A stretch of DNA of 64,000 nt from an uncultured Hyphomicrobiales bacterium. Its GTDB lineage: Bacteria > Pseudomonadota > Alphaproteobacteria > Rhizobiales > Xanthobacteraceae. The DNA lies in assembly GCA_903878085.1 (NCBI GenBank), contig CAIRGJ010000004.1, positions 1-64,000 on the forward strand, given 5' to 3'. Both the position numbers and the translations under genes were made by a program. The notes beneath the pieces are model-generated. The model did no database searches. It was given only the letters and a program-made list of their open reading frames with translations, and was not told the origin of the DNA. Below, piece after piece: positions 10,447-18,449 of this stretch (within the stretch, counting starts at the first letter, position 1; the number at the start of each line of letters is the position of its first letter).

Positions 10447-11126
10447 CGGCGCGCCAGTTGCGCGGCGTTCTGTGGCTGAGCGTCCGGCGCGCGCAGGTAC
10501 AGCGGCTTCGGCGGCGTCCCGGTCTCGGTCGCGGCGGCGCCGAGCCGCGCCACCCATTCGATATCGGGCGCATTGAGCGGATCGACCGAACTGGGCGCGC
10601 GTTCGCCTGGCGGCCATGCCGCCGCCAGAAGTTTGGCGCCGGTGCCAATCAGCCGCGGCGCGCCGGTCGAGGCAAAGCGCAGCGCTTCGCGCAGCGGCAC
10701 CAGCCGCGCCGTCACCAGCGTGCGGCCGCCGGGTCCGAAGGCTTGCAGGTAGACGTGATCGTGCCGCGCATCGATCACCGCCACCACTGGCAGCGTGTCG
10801 TCGTCGTCGATCAGGGGCGCGGCGTAAGCAGCGAGCGTGGACAGGCCGACGGCGGCCTTGCCGGTCGCCAGCGCGATGCCGCGTGCGGCCGCGATGCCGA
10901 CGCGCAATCCGGTAAAGCTGCCGGGCCCGGTGGTGACCGCGATGCGGTCGATCTCGGTAAAGGTGACGCGCGCGCGATCCATCACGCGCGCGATCATCGG
11001 GATCAGCGCCTCGGCATGGCCGCGCACCATCGGCAGCGTTTCATGGATGGCAGCGCCATCTTGTTCGGTGTCGAACACGGCGGCCGAGCAGGCCTCCAGT
11101 GCGGTGTCGATGGCGAGAATGCGCAT
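10443..11126 (-). CDS. tsaB: tRNA threonylcarbamoyladenosine biosynthesis protein TsaB
   Basis: 227 aa. Scaffold partner of TsaD in t6A37 synthesis. The ASKHA fold begins with MRILAIDTALEACSAAV, and the signature GPGSFTGLRVGIAAARGIA lies near residue 67. It is first in the tsaB-rimI-fur-plsC string. The C-terminal 40 residues are Ala/Pro-rich and weakly conserved. Confidence 0.93.
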   Translation of the reverse strand: MRILAIDTALEACSAAVFDTEQDGAAIHETLPMVRGHAEALIPMIARVMDRARVTFTEIDRIAVTTGPGSFTGLRVGIAAARGIALATGKAAVGLSTLAAYAAPLIDDDDTLPVVAVIDARHDHVYLQAFGPGGRTLVTARLVPLREALRFASTGAPRLIGTGAKLLAAAWPPGERAPSSVDPLNAPDIEWVARLGAAATETGTPPKPLYLRAPDAQPQNAAQLARR

Positions 11127-11151
11127 GAAGCAATTCTAACACTGTTTTTCG

Positions 11152-11275
11152 TCATGGCCGGGCTTGTCCCGGCCATCCACGTCTTTGTTGCCCCTCCAAA
11201 ACGTGGATGCCCGGCACATAGGCGAGCTAAGCGACGCCGTCCTACGGACGGCTATGTCCGGGCATGACGACGTCT
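11152..11275. repeat. Composite REP-like repeat cluster
   Basis: Three nested inverted repeats fill the gap between tsaB and the nfuA-like gene: ATGGCCGGG-CTTGT-CCCGGCCAT (11154-11176), CCACGT...ACGTGG around 11176-11206, and ATGCCCGG...CCGGGCAT with an internal GCCGTCCTACGGACGGC stem (11207-11265). This is a typical alphaproteobacterial intergenic mosaic repeat. Confidence 0.75.
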
Positions 11276-11293
11276 CAGATTGGTGATGGCTGC

Positions 11294-11854
11294 TTAAACT
11301 GGCCGGATTTCGACCACTTCAGGCACGAAATGCTTGATCAGGTTCTGGATGCCGTGCTGCAGCGTCGCGGTCGAGGACGGGCAGCCGGAGCAGGCGCCCT
11401 TCATCTGCAGGAACACGATGCCTTCCTTGTAGCCCTTGAAGGTGATGTCGCCGCCGTCGCCGGCCACCGCCGGGCGCACCCGGGTCTCGATCAGATCCTT
11501 GATGATGGCGACCGTCTCGGCGTCCTTGGTGTCGAAGAATTCATCGCCGTCGCCTTCCGGCGCCTGCGCATCGGTCGCCACCAGGGCAGCGCCCGAAATG
11601 TAGTGTTCCATGATGGCGCCGAGAACCGCCGGCTTGATCTGCGGCCACTCGCCGTCGCTTTTGGTCACCGAGATGAAATCGGAACCGAAAAACACGCCGT
11701 TGACGTTTGGGATATCGAATAGCCGCGTCGCCAGCGGAGATTGGCTGGCTGCTTCCTTGGTCGGCATGTCGAGGGTGCCGGCGTCGAGCACGGCGCGGCC
11801 GGGCAGGAATTTCAACGTCGCCGGATTGGGCGTGGCTTCGGTCTGGATGAACAT
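11294..11854 (-). CDS. NifU-family iron-sulfur scaffold protein
   Basis: 186 aa. An Nfu_N domain (residues 1-90, MFIQTEATPNPATLKFLPG start) is followed by a NifU C-terminal domain with the cluster-binding GACSGCPSST (CxxC) near residue 155. Such proteins carry or deliver Fe-S clusters to client enzymes. The two-domain form without an A-type carrier domain matches alphaproteobacterial/mitochondrial NFU1 more than E. coli NfuA. It is monocistronic, with its own leader. Confidence 0.93.
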   Translation of the reverse strand: MFIQTEATPNPATLKFLPGRAVLDAGTLDMPTKEAASQSPLATRLFDIPNVNGVFFGSDFISVTKSDGEWPQIKPAVLGAIMEHYISGAALVATDAQAPEGDGDEFFDTKDAETVAIIKDLIETRVRPAVAGDGGDITFKGYKEGIVFLQMKGACSGCPSSTATLQHGIQNLIKHFVPEVVEIRPV

Positions 11855-11936
11855 GTGGCTCTCCTTGCGGGGTTAAGGCCCGTGGATGGCGTGTATCCCG
11901 AATAAATGGGCCTTGCCGGGGGCAAGGTCAACCGGC

Positions 11937-12431
11937 TCACGACATCGCGTCGATGTCTTCGTCGCTGAGATGGCCGGGGATGACTGCCACCGGGATCGGA
12001 AATTCGCCCGCGGTCTTGGCTAGATTGCTGATCAGCGGCCCCGGGCCTTCCTTGCCGGTGCTGGCCGCCAGCACCAGGATGCCGATGTCGGTGTCCTCGT
12101 CGATCACCGTGGTGATCTGCTCGGTGGTGTCGCCCTCGCGGATCACCCGGTCCGGCGTGATGCCGGCGATCGCCTGGCAACGCGCGCTGAACTTGTCGAG
12201 CACCGCGTTGGCCGCTTCCATCGCTTCAGCCTGCATGATGTCGGCGACGCCGAGCCACTGCTGATTGCGATCGGCGGTCTCGATCACGCGCAGCATGACG
12301 ATCTGCGACATGGTGCGGCCGGCGCGCTTGGCCGCCCAATAGACCGCGCGCTCGCACTCTTCGGTATCGTCGATGACGACGAGGTACTTGCGCTTGTGCC
12401 CGGCCTCGAAGCTGCGGCGTTTGTTGTTCAT
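11937..12431 (-). CDS. Universal stress protein (UspA family)
   Basis: 164 aa from the ATG at 12429-12431; the frame stays open to a TTG at 12467, but the extra residues are Ser/His/Arg-rich and unlike the family. Usp fold with YLVVIDDTEECERAVYWA at the start and the nucleotide-binding-type loop LAASTGKEGPGPLISNLA near residue 125. The role in stress survival is unknown for this copy. It lies between the nfuA-like gene and trpS, all on the same strand. Confidence 0.88.
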   Translation of the reverse strand: MNNKRRSFEAGHKRKYLVVIDDTEECERAVYWAAKRAGRTMSQIVMLRVIETADRNQQWLGVADIMQAEAMEAANAVLDKFSARCQAIAGITPDRVIREGDTTEQITTVIDEDTDIGILVLAASTGKEGPGPLISNLAKTAGEFPIPVAVIPGHLSDEDIDAMS

Positions 12432-12480
12432 CCGGGAATGGTGGCACGGCCGGTGCCGAGACGACAAGGTAGGTGTGTCT

Positions 12481-13515
12481 TTAGCGCCGGACGAACCCGA
12501 CGATGTCCTTGACCGCCTTCATGGTTTCGGCGGCGATGACCTGCGCGCGCGCCGAGCCGTCGGCCAAGATAGAATCGATATAGACCGGGTCTTGCACCAG
12601 CTTTTTCATTTCCGCACCGATCGGCCCCAACTTGGCGACCGACAGATCGACCAGCGCCGCCTTGAAAGCGGAGAATTGCGCGCCGCCGAATTCGCGCAGC
12701 ACGTCGGCTTTGGTGGTGCCTTGCAGCGCTGCATAGATGCCGACCAGATTGTCGGCCTCGGGGCGCGGCTCCAGGCCCTTCTCTTCGCTCGGCAACGCTT
12801 CCGGGTCGGTTTTCGCCTTGCGGATTTTCTGCGCGATGGTGTCGGCGTCGTCGGTCAGATTGATGCGCTAATAATCCGACGGCTCCGACTTCGACATTTT
12901 CTTCGAGCCGTCGCGCAGCGACATCACCCGCGTCGCCGGACCCTGGATGATCGGCTCGGGCTGCGGGAAGAACGTTTCGCCGAAACCATGCGCATGGATC
13001 GACGACGCGAAGTCAACATTGAATTTCTGCGCAATGTCGCGTGCCAGTTCGAGATGCTGCTTCTGATCCTCGCCGACCGGTACGTGGGTAGCGCGGTAGA
13101 CCAGAATGTCGGCGGCCATCAAATTCGGATAGGCGTAGAGACCGACCGAGACGTTCTCGCGGTCCTTGCCGGCCTTCTCCTTGAACTGGGTCATGCGGTT
13201 GAGCCAGCCGAGGCGGGCGACGCAATTGAACACCCAGGCGAGCTCGGCGTGCTCGGCGACCTGGCTCTGGTTGAAGATGATCTGCTTTTTCGGGTCGATG
13301 CCGCAGGCCAGAAACGCCGCGGTCACCTCGCGCGTGGCGCGCGGCAGCTCGGCGGGGTCCTGCCACACCGTGATGGCGTGCAGATCAACCACGCAATAGA
13401 TGCAGTCATAGGTATCCTGCAACGCGACGAATTTTACAATCGCGCCGAGGTAATTGCCGAGGTGCAGATTGCCGGTCGGCTGCACGCCGGAAAATACGCG
13501 TTCCTTGAACGCCAT
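12481..13515 (-). pseudogene. trpS: Tryptophanyl-tRNA synthetase interrupted by in-frame TAG
   Basis: Class I aminoacyl-tRNA synthetase charging tRNA-Trp, 344 codons in all. ATG at 13515 with SD GAGAGGAAG; HIGH-type motif PTGNLHLGN near residue 13; KMSKS motif intact near residue 208. The codon at 12870-12868, eight residues after KMSKS, is TAG where relatives have Ser (SDY-S-RINLTDD). Both sides are in the same frame and both look conserved (downstream [15 protein letters not shown] and [14 protein letters not shown]), so this is a single-base TCG-to-TAG change and not a frameshift. It would leave a 215-aa protein without the C-terminal anticodon-side helices. It may be a sequencing error, a new nonsense mutation with a second trpS elsewhere, or amber suppression. 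Confidence 0.85.
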
Positions 13516-13691
13516 CGAAACTTCCTCTCGAGCGCGAATTGTCAGGGTGCAATGCCACGCCGGACCGGCGCGGCGCAAGAGCTTTGCACCCTGCGGCACT
13601 GCGACCTCCGCCGCATGGCGGTCATATGTCTTTCCTACATTGCCTCGGCACGCCCGGCGGTTATAGTGCCGGTTCTCACCCAGAGGTCATC

Positions 13692-14693
13692 ATGGCTGCT
13701 TCCCGCTACGACGTGCTCGGCATCGGCAATGCCATTGTTGACGTCATCGCCCGCGCCGAGGACGATTTCCTCGTTGCCCACGGCATGAACAAAGGTTCCA
13801 TGGCGCTGATCGACGAGCCGCGCGCCGCGAAGATTTACGAGGCCATGGGCCCGGCGACGGAAAGCTCGGGCGGGTCGGCGGCCAATACCATTGTCGGCGT
13901 TTCCAGCTTCGGCGGCCGCGCCGCCTTTGTCGGCAAGGTCAGGGACGACGCGCTCGGCCATGTCTTCACCCACGATATTCGCGCCGCCCGGGTCGGTTTC
14001 GACACGCCGCCGGCGTCGGACGGCCCCTCGACCGCGCGCTGCTACATCATGGTCACGCCCGACGGCGAGCGCACCATGAATACCTTTCTCGGCGCCGCGC
14101 AGGACCTGCATCCGAAAGACATCGACGAGGCGACGATCGCGGCCTCGGCGGTGATCTACCTCGAAGGCTATTTGTGGGACCCGCCCCACGCCAAGGCCGC
14201 CTTCGTCAAGGCCGCCGAAATCGCGCACAAATCCAACCGCAAAGTGGCGCTGACGCTGTCGGACTCGTTCTGCGTCAGCCGCTATCGCGCGGAATTTCTC
14301 AATCTGATCCGCAAAGGCACCGTCGACATTGTTTTCGCCAACGAAAGCGAATTGCTCAGTCTCTACGAGACGGCGGATTTCGACACCGCGGTGAAGGCTT
14401 TGCGCGGCGAAGCCAAGCTCGCCGTGGTGACGCGCAGCGAAAAGGGCTGCGTCGTGGTCACCCGCGACGGCGTCGAAGCGGTGCAGGCCATGCCGATCGA
14501 AAGCGTGGTCGATGTCACCGGCGCCGGCGATCTGTTCGCGGCCGGTTTTCTGGTCGGGCATTCGCACGGCAAGGATCACCGCACCGCGGCCCGCCTCGGC
14601 GCTCTCGCGGCCGCCGAAGTGATCCAGCATATCGGCGCCAGGCCTGGGGTTTCGCTCAAGAGCCTGGCCGCGGAAAACGGCCTGGCGGTTTAG
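13692..14693 (+). CDS. PfkB-family sugar/nucleoside kinase (adenosine kinase-like)
   Basis: 333 aa. Ribokinase fold: GIGNAIVDVIARAEDDFL at the N-terminus, GGSAANTIVGVSSFGGRAAFVGKV near residue 60, and the catalytic/anion-hole motif DVTGAGDLFAAGF near residue 275. The N-terminus is close to adenosine kinase-like members; the exact substrate is not decidable here. ATG at 13692 is preceded by GAGG. It diverges from trpS. Confidence 0.9.
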   Translation: MAASRYDVLGIGNAIVDVIARAEDDFLVAHGMNKGSMALIDEPRAAKIYEAMGPATESSGGSAANTIVGVSSFGGRAAFVGKVRDDALGHVFTHDIRAARVGFDTPPASDGPSTARCYIMVTPDGERTMNTFLGAAQDLHPKDIDEATIAASAVIYLEGYLWDPPHAKAAFVKAAEIAHKSNRKVALTLSDSFCVSRYRAEFLNLIRKGTVDIVFANESELLSLYETADFDTAVKALRGEAKLAVVTRSEKGCVVVTRDGVEAVQAMPIESVVDVTGAGDLFAAGFLVGHSHGKDHRTAARLGALAAAEVIQHIGARPGVSLKSLAAENGLAV

Positions 14694-14708
14694 CCGCCGC
14701 TCCCCGGA

Positions 14709-14760
14709 TTGGTAACCAATTGGTAACCGAACGTGGTTACCGATTGGTGAATATCCAATT
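14709..14760. promoter_or_regulatory. Clustered direct/inverted repeats before a coiled-coil envelope gene
   Basis: ATTGGTAACC occurs twice in tandem (with a CCAATTGG palindrome between) and the second copy forms a 7-bp inverted repeat GGTAACC-GAACGT-GGTTACC. A further ATTGGTGAATATCCAAT follows. The cluster ends just before the SD (CGGAGGA) of the gene at 14774, so it may be an operator or leader hairpin. The regulator is unknown. Confidence 0.45.
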
Positions 14761-14773
14761 CGGAGGACGCGGC

Positions 14774-15646
14774 ATGGCCGAGCGCAACGAAGCCAATCCC
14801 ACCAACGAATCGGCCAAAATCGCAGCAAATAAGCTCGATTTGCCGAGCGTCGAATCGCCCTCGATCTCGCCGGCCGATCTTGTCAGCGAACCGGCCGCCG
14901 TGGCCGCTCCGATCATTGCTTCAATCGTCGAGCCAGCGTCGGTGCCTGCCGCCGAAGCGCCGGTAGCGCCGGTGGTTGAAGCGGCCGTCACGGTGACATC
15001 GGCGGCCTGGCCGAGCGTGACCCTGTTCAGCCTCAAGCCGCGGCAGAAGCGCCAGGCCTTGCTCGCCGCCTCGGTGGCGATCGCGGGTGCGGTCGGCGCT
15101 GTCACCGGCGCGGTGTTGAGCAGCGGCTTCGCGCTGTCCACGCCGCAGACCACCATCGCGGCCGCGGAAGAGCGTAAGGCGATGGAGCAAACGATCGCCC
15201 AGTTGACCAAGGACGTCACCACGCTGAGGACTGGCCTGGAGATCGCCAATAAATCGGCGCATGCGCAGATCGCGAAGATCGCCGAGCGCGCCGACCGCAT
15301 CGAGCGCACCGTCAGCGCTGAACTGGTCACCGGATCGATTTCGGCGCCGCAGACTGTCCCGGCCGTGCCGGTACCAGTGCCGACGCCACGCCCCGCGCCG
15401 CGCATTGCCGCGCCCGAAGTGGCGCCGCCCGCCCGCCCGCAGATCGTGCAGGATTGGGCGATCCGCGAAGCGCGCGACGGCTACGTCTACGTGCAGGGCC
15501 ACGGCGATGTGTTCCAGGTCGTGCCCGGCGCGCCCTTGCCGGGCTTGGGCCCGGTGGAATCGATCAGACGGCAGGACGGTCGCTGGGTGGTGACGACGCC
15601 GAAGGGCATCATCGTTTCCATGCGCGACCGCCGCTATTTCGAGTAG
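14774..15646 (+). CDS. Membrane-anchored coiled-coil protein, function unknown
   Basis: 290 aa. An Ala/Pro-rich acidic N-terminal region (residues 1-85) leads to one transmembrane helix near residues 98-120 (ALLAASVAIAGAVGAVTGAVL), a coiled coil (about 130-180), a Pro-rich linker, and a conserved C-terminal domain (about 225-290; WAIREARDGYVYVQGHGDVFQVVPG...GRWVVTTPKGIIVSMRDRRYF). The layout suggests a cytoplasmic N-terminus and periplasmic C-terminus. I know similar hypothetical proteins only from Rhizobiales. A strong terminator follows. Confidence 0.75.
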   Translation: MAERNEANPTNESAKIAANKLDLPSVESPSISPADLVSEPAAVAAPIIASIVEPASVPAAEAPVAPVVEAAVTVTSAAWPSVTLFSLKPRQKRQALLAASVAIAGAVGAVTGAVLSSGFALSTPQTTIAAAEERKAMEQTIAQLTKDVTTLRTGLEIANKSAHAQIAKIAERADRIERTVSAELVTGSISAPQTVPAVPVPVPTPRPAPRIAAPEVAPPARPQIVQDWAIREARDGYVYVQGHGDVFQVVPGAPLPGLGPVESIRRQDGRWVVTTPKGIIVSMRDRRYFE

Positions 15647-15671
15647 CTTCAATGACTGACTGAAACGGCCA

Positions 15672-15702
15672 AGCGGCGCCAGAACGGCGCCGCTTTTCTT
15701 TT
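15672..15702 (+). terminator. Rho-independent terminator
   Basis: Perfect 9-bp stem AGCGGCGCC-AGAAC-GGCGCCGCT followed by TTTCTTTT, 25 bp after the stop of the coiled-coil gene. Confidence 0.9.
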
Positions 15703-15780
15703 GCGCTGAATGCCGTGGCGGCCCGCTCAAAACCGTGGCAGATTTCAGCGCACGACGCTGAGGTGGCACGGATCGATGTC

Positions 15781-16635
15781 ATGAGCGGCACATCGTTGAA
15801 GATTGTTGTGATGACGGCGTGGATCTTGGCCGCCGCCGCGCCCGCATCGGCGCAAACGCTGGCGCAAAGTCTCGCGCAAGCTGCGCCGCCCGCAGCAAAA
15901 CCGGAAATGATGGAAAGCTGTCCGGGGCTGGTGGCCGACCGGTCGCCGTTCGGCGCCGCCCTTCGCCGCGTCGCGCTCAACGCTGATCAGGTGCGCATCA
16001 GCTATATCGGCCACTCGACCTTTCTGCTCGAAAGCCCGCAACTGGTGCGCGTCGCCACCGATTATAATGACTATGTGAAGCCGCCGGTGCTGCCCGATAT
16101 CGCGACCATGAATCACGCGCACTCGACGCACTACACCGACCGTCCCGATCCCGGCATCAAATATGTGCTGCGCGGTTGGGCGAAAGACGAAAAGCCGGCG
16201 CGAATCGACGTGCAGTTCAAGGACGTGCGCGTGCGCAACGTGCCGACCAATATTCGCTCCTGGGGCGGCGGCACCGAGCGCCACGGCAATTCGATTTTCA
16301 TTTTCGAAATGGCCAATCTGTGCATCGCGCATCTCGGCCACCTGCATCACACGCTGACGCAAGCGCAACTCAACGAGATCGGCCGCGTCGACGTGGTGAT
16401 GGTGCCGGTCGACGGCACCCTGACGCTGGATATGGAAGGCATGGTCGAGGTGCTGCGCTCGCTGAAGGCGCCGTTGATGATCCCGATGCATTATTACAGC
16501 GCCTACACGCTCGACCGCTTCCTGGCTCGCGTGCGGCAGGATTGGAATGTCGAAATAGCCGAAGTGCCGTCGGTGCTGGTGTCGAAAACCAGCCTGCCGT
16601 CGAAGCCCAAAGTCTTGGTGCTGCCCGGGCGCTGA
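15781..16635 (+). CDS. Exported MBL-fold metallohydrolase-like protein
   Basis: 284 aa. Signal peptide at residues 1-23 (ends APASAQT), then a beta-lactamase-fold domain of the UlaG/L-ascorbate-lactonase-like type: VRISYIGHSTFLLES near residue 80, MNHAHSTHYTD near residue 115, and CIAHLGHLHHTL near residue 180. The canonical HxHxDH is replaced by HAHSTHYTD, so metal binding is plausible but altered. Substrate unknown. I use the ATG at 15781 because it begins the signal peptide; the frame opens 66 nt earlier. Confidence 0.75.
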   Translation: MSGTSLKIVVMTAWILAAAAPASAQTLAQSLAQAAPPAAKPEMMESCPGLVADRSPFGAALRRVALNADQVRISYIGHSTFLLESPQLVRVATDYNDYVKPPVLPDIATMNHAHSTHYTDRPDPGIKYVLRGWAKDEKPARIDVQFKDVRVRNVPTNIRSWGGGTERHGNSIFIFEMANLCIAHLGHLHHTLTQAQLNEIGRVDVVMVPVDGTLTLDMEGMVEVLRSLKAPLMIPMHYYSAYTLDRFLARVRQDWNVEIAEVPSVLVSKTSLPSKPKVLVLPGR

Positions 16636-16794
16636 ATTATTTGATCGAAATTCCGGCGGCCGATCAACATTATGTGAGTGCCATTTCGCGGGCACAATGT
16701 CGGCATTATTAACAACGACGGTTGACGCCGAGGAACCAAAGCTTAGGTTCCGCGTTCATCGTTTCGACTCTTAGGTTATTCAAGGATTTCAAAG

Positions 16795-17163
16795 ATGGTG
16801 CAGACCTGGAGTGGCTGGAAGCGCTATCCAGACGCGCAGTTCGGCGGCCATGTCGAGGCGCCAATCGGCCCTGGCGTCTACGAAGTCCGCCAGACCACGA
16901 CGGGTCGTGTCGTGGCCTTCGGGCACACCGGCAATGTCGCCAACGCGATTTCCGAACTGAAGTTGAACGGCGGCTTGGGTCCGATCGCCCGTTTGTTCAG
17001 CCGCGAACCGCTGGTGTCGCGCGCCAACGATCTCGAATACCGCACCTGCGCCGCCGCCAGCCGCGCCGACGCCAAGACCACGGCCAGCCGGCTGTTGGGA
17101 TTGCGGCAGACCGCCTGGCGCCGGCGGCTGGCATCGGGCTGGGCCGCGCGTCACCCCGGCTGA
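16795..17163 (+). CDS. Small conserved protein, GIY-YIG-like N-terminus
   Basis: 122 aa. GPGVYEVRQTTTGRVVAFGHTGNVANAISEL (residues 25-56) resembles the start of a GIY-YIG nuclease fold, but the catalytic Tyr/Arg/Glu set cannot be completed with confidence; the C-terminus is Arg/Ala-rich and basic. Function unknown. It has its own SD (AAGGA) and stands alone upstream of the hydrolase gene. Confidence 0.6.
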   Translation: MVQTWSGWKRYPDAQFGGHVEAPIGPGVYEVRQTTTGRVVAFGHTGNVANAISELKLNGGLGPIARLFSREPLVSRANDLEYRTCAAASRADAKTTASRLLGLRQTAWRRRLASGWAARHPG

Positions 17164-17316
17164 GATTTCGCTTTCAACATGTGTTCTACGGACGGCCTTG
17201 CGCCGGCGGACACGCCCTATGAACACGCCGCGGCGCTGCTACCGAAAAGCCTGAGCGAAGCCTTGACCGCGCTGCGCGCCAATGATGTTTTGCGTGCCGG
17301 AAGTGGAAACAATCTC

Positions 17317-18192
17317 ATGCCCTACGCAACGACCCCCGACAACGTGAAGCTCTATTACGAGGAAGTGGGGCAAGAAACTGAATTTGGCACGCCGATCGTG
17401 TTCGTCCACGAATTTGCCGCCGACCATCGCGGCTGGGAGCCGCAGATGCGCGAATTCGGCAAGCGCCATCGCTGCATTGCCTATTCGGCGCGCGGCTATA
17501 AGCCGTCCGACGTACCGTCCGACAAGAGCGCTTACACCTACATGCATGTGATGCGCGACTGCGTCGCGCTGCTCGATCATCTCAAGATCGACAAAGCCCA
17601 TCTCGTCGGTCTGTCGATGGGCGGCTACACCGCCTTGCAGGTCGCGCTCAATCATCCGGACCGCGTGCGCTCGATGGTGCTGGCCGGCACCGGCTCCGGC
17701 AGCGTGCGTGGCTTCACCGAGACGTTTCACAAGCATTCGCGCGATCTGGCCGACACCTTCGAGCGCGAGGGCGCGGCCAAGGTGGCCAAGACCTACGGCT
17801 ACGGACCGAGCCGGGTGACGTTCCTCATCAAGGACCCGCGAGGCTTTGCCGAGTTCACCGCGATGCTCGCCGAGCATGACGCGCAGGGTTCGGCCAATAC
17901 CTCGCGCGGCTTCCAAGGTGGGCGGCCGTCGCTCTACGACTTCGAGAGCGAGATCGTAAAGCTCAAGACGCCCACGCTGATTGTCGTCGGCGACGAAGAC
18001 GAGCGCTGTATCGAGCCGAGCCTGTTTCTGAAAAAGACGATACCCGCCTCCGGGCTGGTGATGATGCCCAAGACCGGCCACGTCGTGAACTTGGAAGAGC
18101 CCGATCTGTTCAACCAGACGGTCGGCGATTTCCTGGCCAAGGTCGAGGCCGGCCGCTGGCCGCCGCGCGACCCGCGGTCGATACAGACCTGA
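17317..18192 (+). CDS. Alpha/beta hydrolase
   Basis: 291 aa. Classical hydrolase fold with oxyanion segment VFVHEFAADHRGW, nucleophile elbow GLSMGG (Ser near residue 105), acid in VVGDEDERC and catalytic His in KTGHVVNLEEP. Short-chain esterase or lactonase relatives are common; substrate undetermined. The frame is open 138 nt upstream of the chosen ATG (17317), but the family N-terminus MPYATTPDNVKLYYEEVG starts there. Confidence 0.88.
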   Translation: MPYATTPDNVKLYYEEVGQETEFGTPIVFVHEFAADHRGWEPQMREFGKRHRCIAYSARGYKPSDVPSDKSAYTYMHVMRDCVALLDHLKIDKAHLVGLSMGGYTALQVALNHPDRVRSMVLAGTGSGSVRGFTETFHKHSRDLADTFEREGAAKVAKTYGYGPSRVTFLIKDPRGFAEFTAMLAEHDAQGSANTSRGFQGGRPSLYDFESEIVKLKTPTLIVVGDEDERCIEPSLFLKKTIPASGLVMMPKTGHVVNLEEPDLFNQTVGDFLAKVEAGRWPPRDPRSIQT

Positions 18193-18257
18193 TGGAACTT
18201 TTGCTACGCCCGGCGAATTAAAGGGGCGAAATCCCCTGCGTGCGCAAGGAGCCGCCG

Positions 18258-18434
18258 ATGCTGAAATGGGCTGCCATATTCCTGCTGATCGCCATCGTCG
18301 CCGGCATTTTCGGTTTCACCGGCGTCGAAGAAGCCTCGGCGACCATCGCCAAGGTGCTGTTCGGCATCTTCATGGTGCTGTTCTTGGGGGCGGTCATCGT
18401 CGGCCTTGCCATCGGGCGCGGGCTGACGTCGTAA
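18258..18434 (+). CDS. DUF1328 small inner-membrane protein
   Basis: 58 aa with two hydrophobic helices (residues 3-20 and 31-53) and the family's [22 protein letters not shown] start. SD AAGGAG lies 7 nt before the ATG at 18258; an upstream GTG frame (18240) is not needed. DUF1328 (YtjA-type) proteins are widespread and uncharacterised. Confidence 0.85.
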   Translation: MLKWAAIFLLIAIVAGIFGFTGVEEASATIAKVLFGIFMVLFLGAVIVGLAIGRGLTS

Positions 18435-18449
18435 GGCGGCCCCAGTGCA

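Noticed and set aside
14174-14773. Upstream extension of the coiled-coil gene through the PfkB coding region
   Set aside because: The in-frame extension overlaps the kinase in another frame and reads as Arg-rich shadow sequence; a good SD lies directly before the ATG at 14774.
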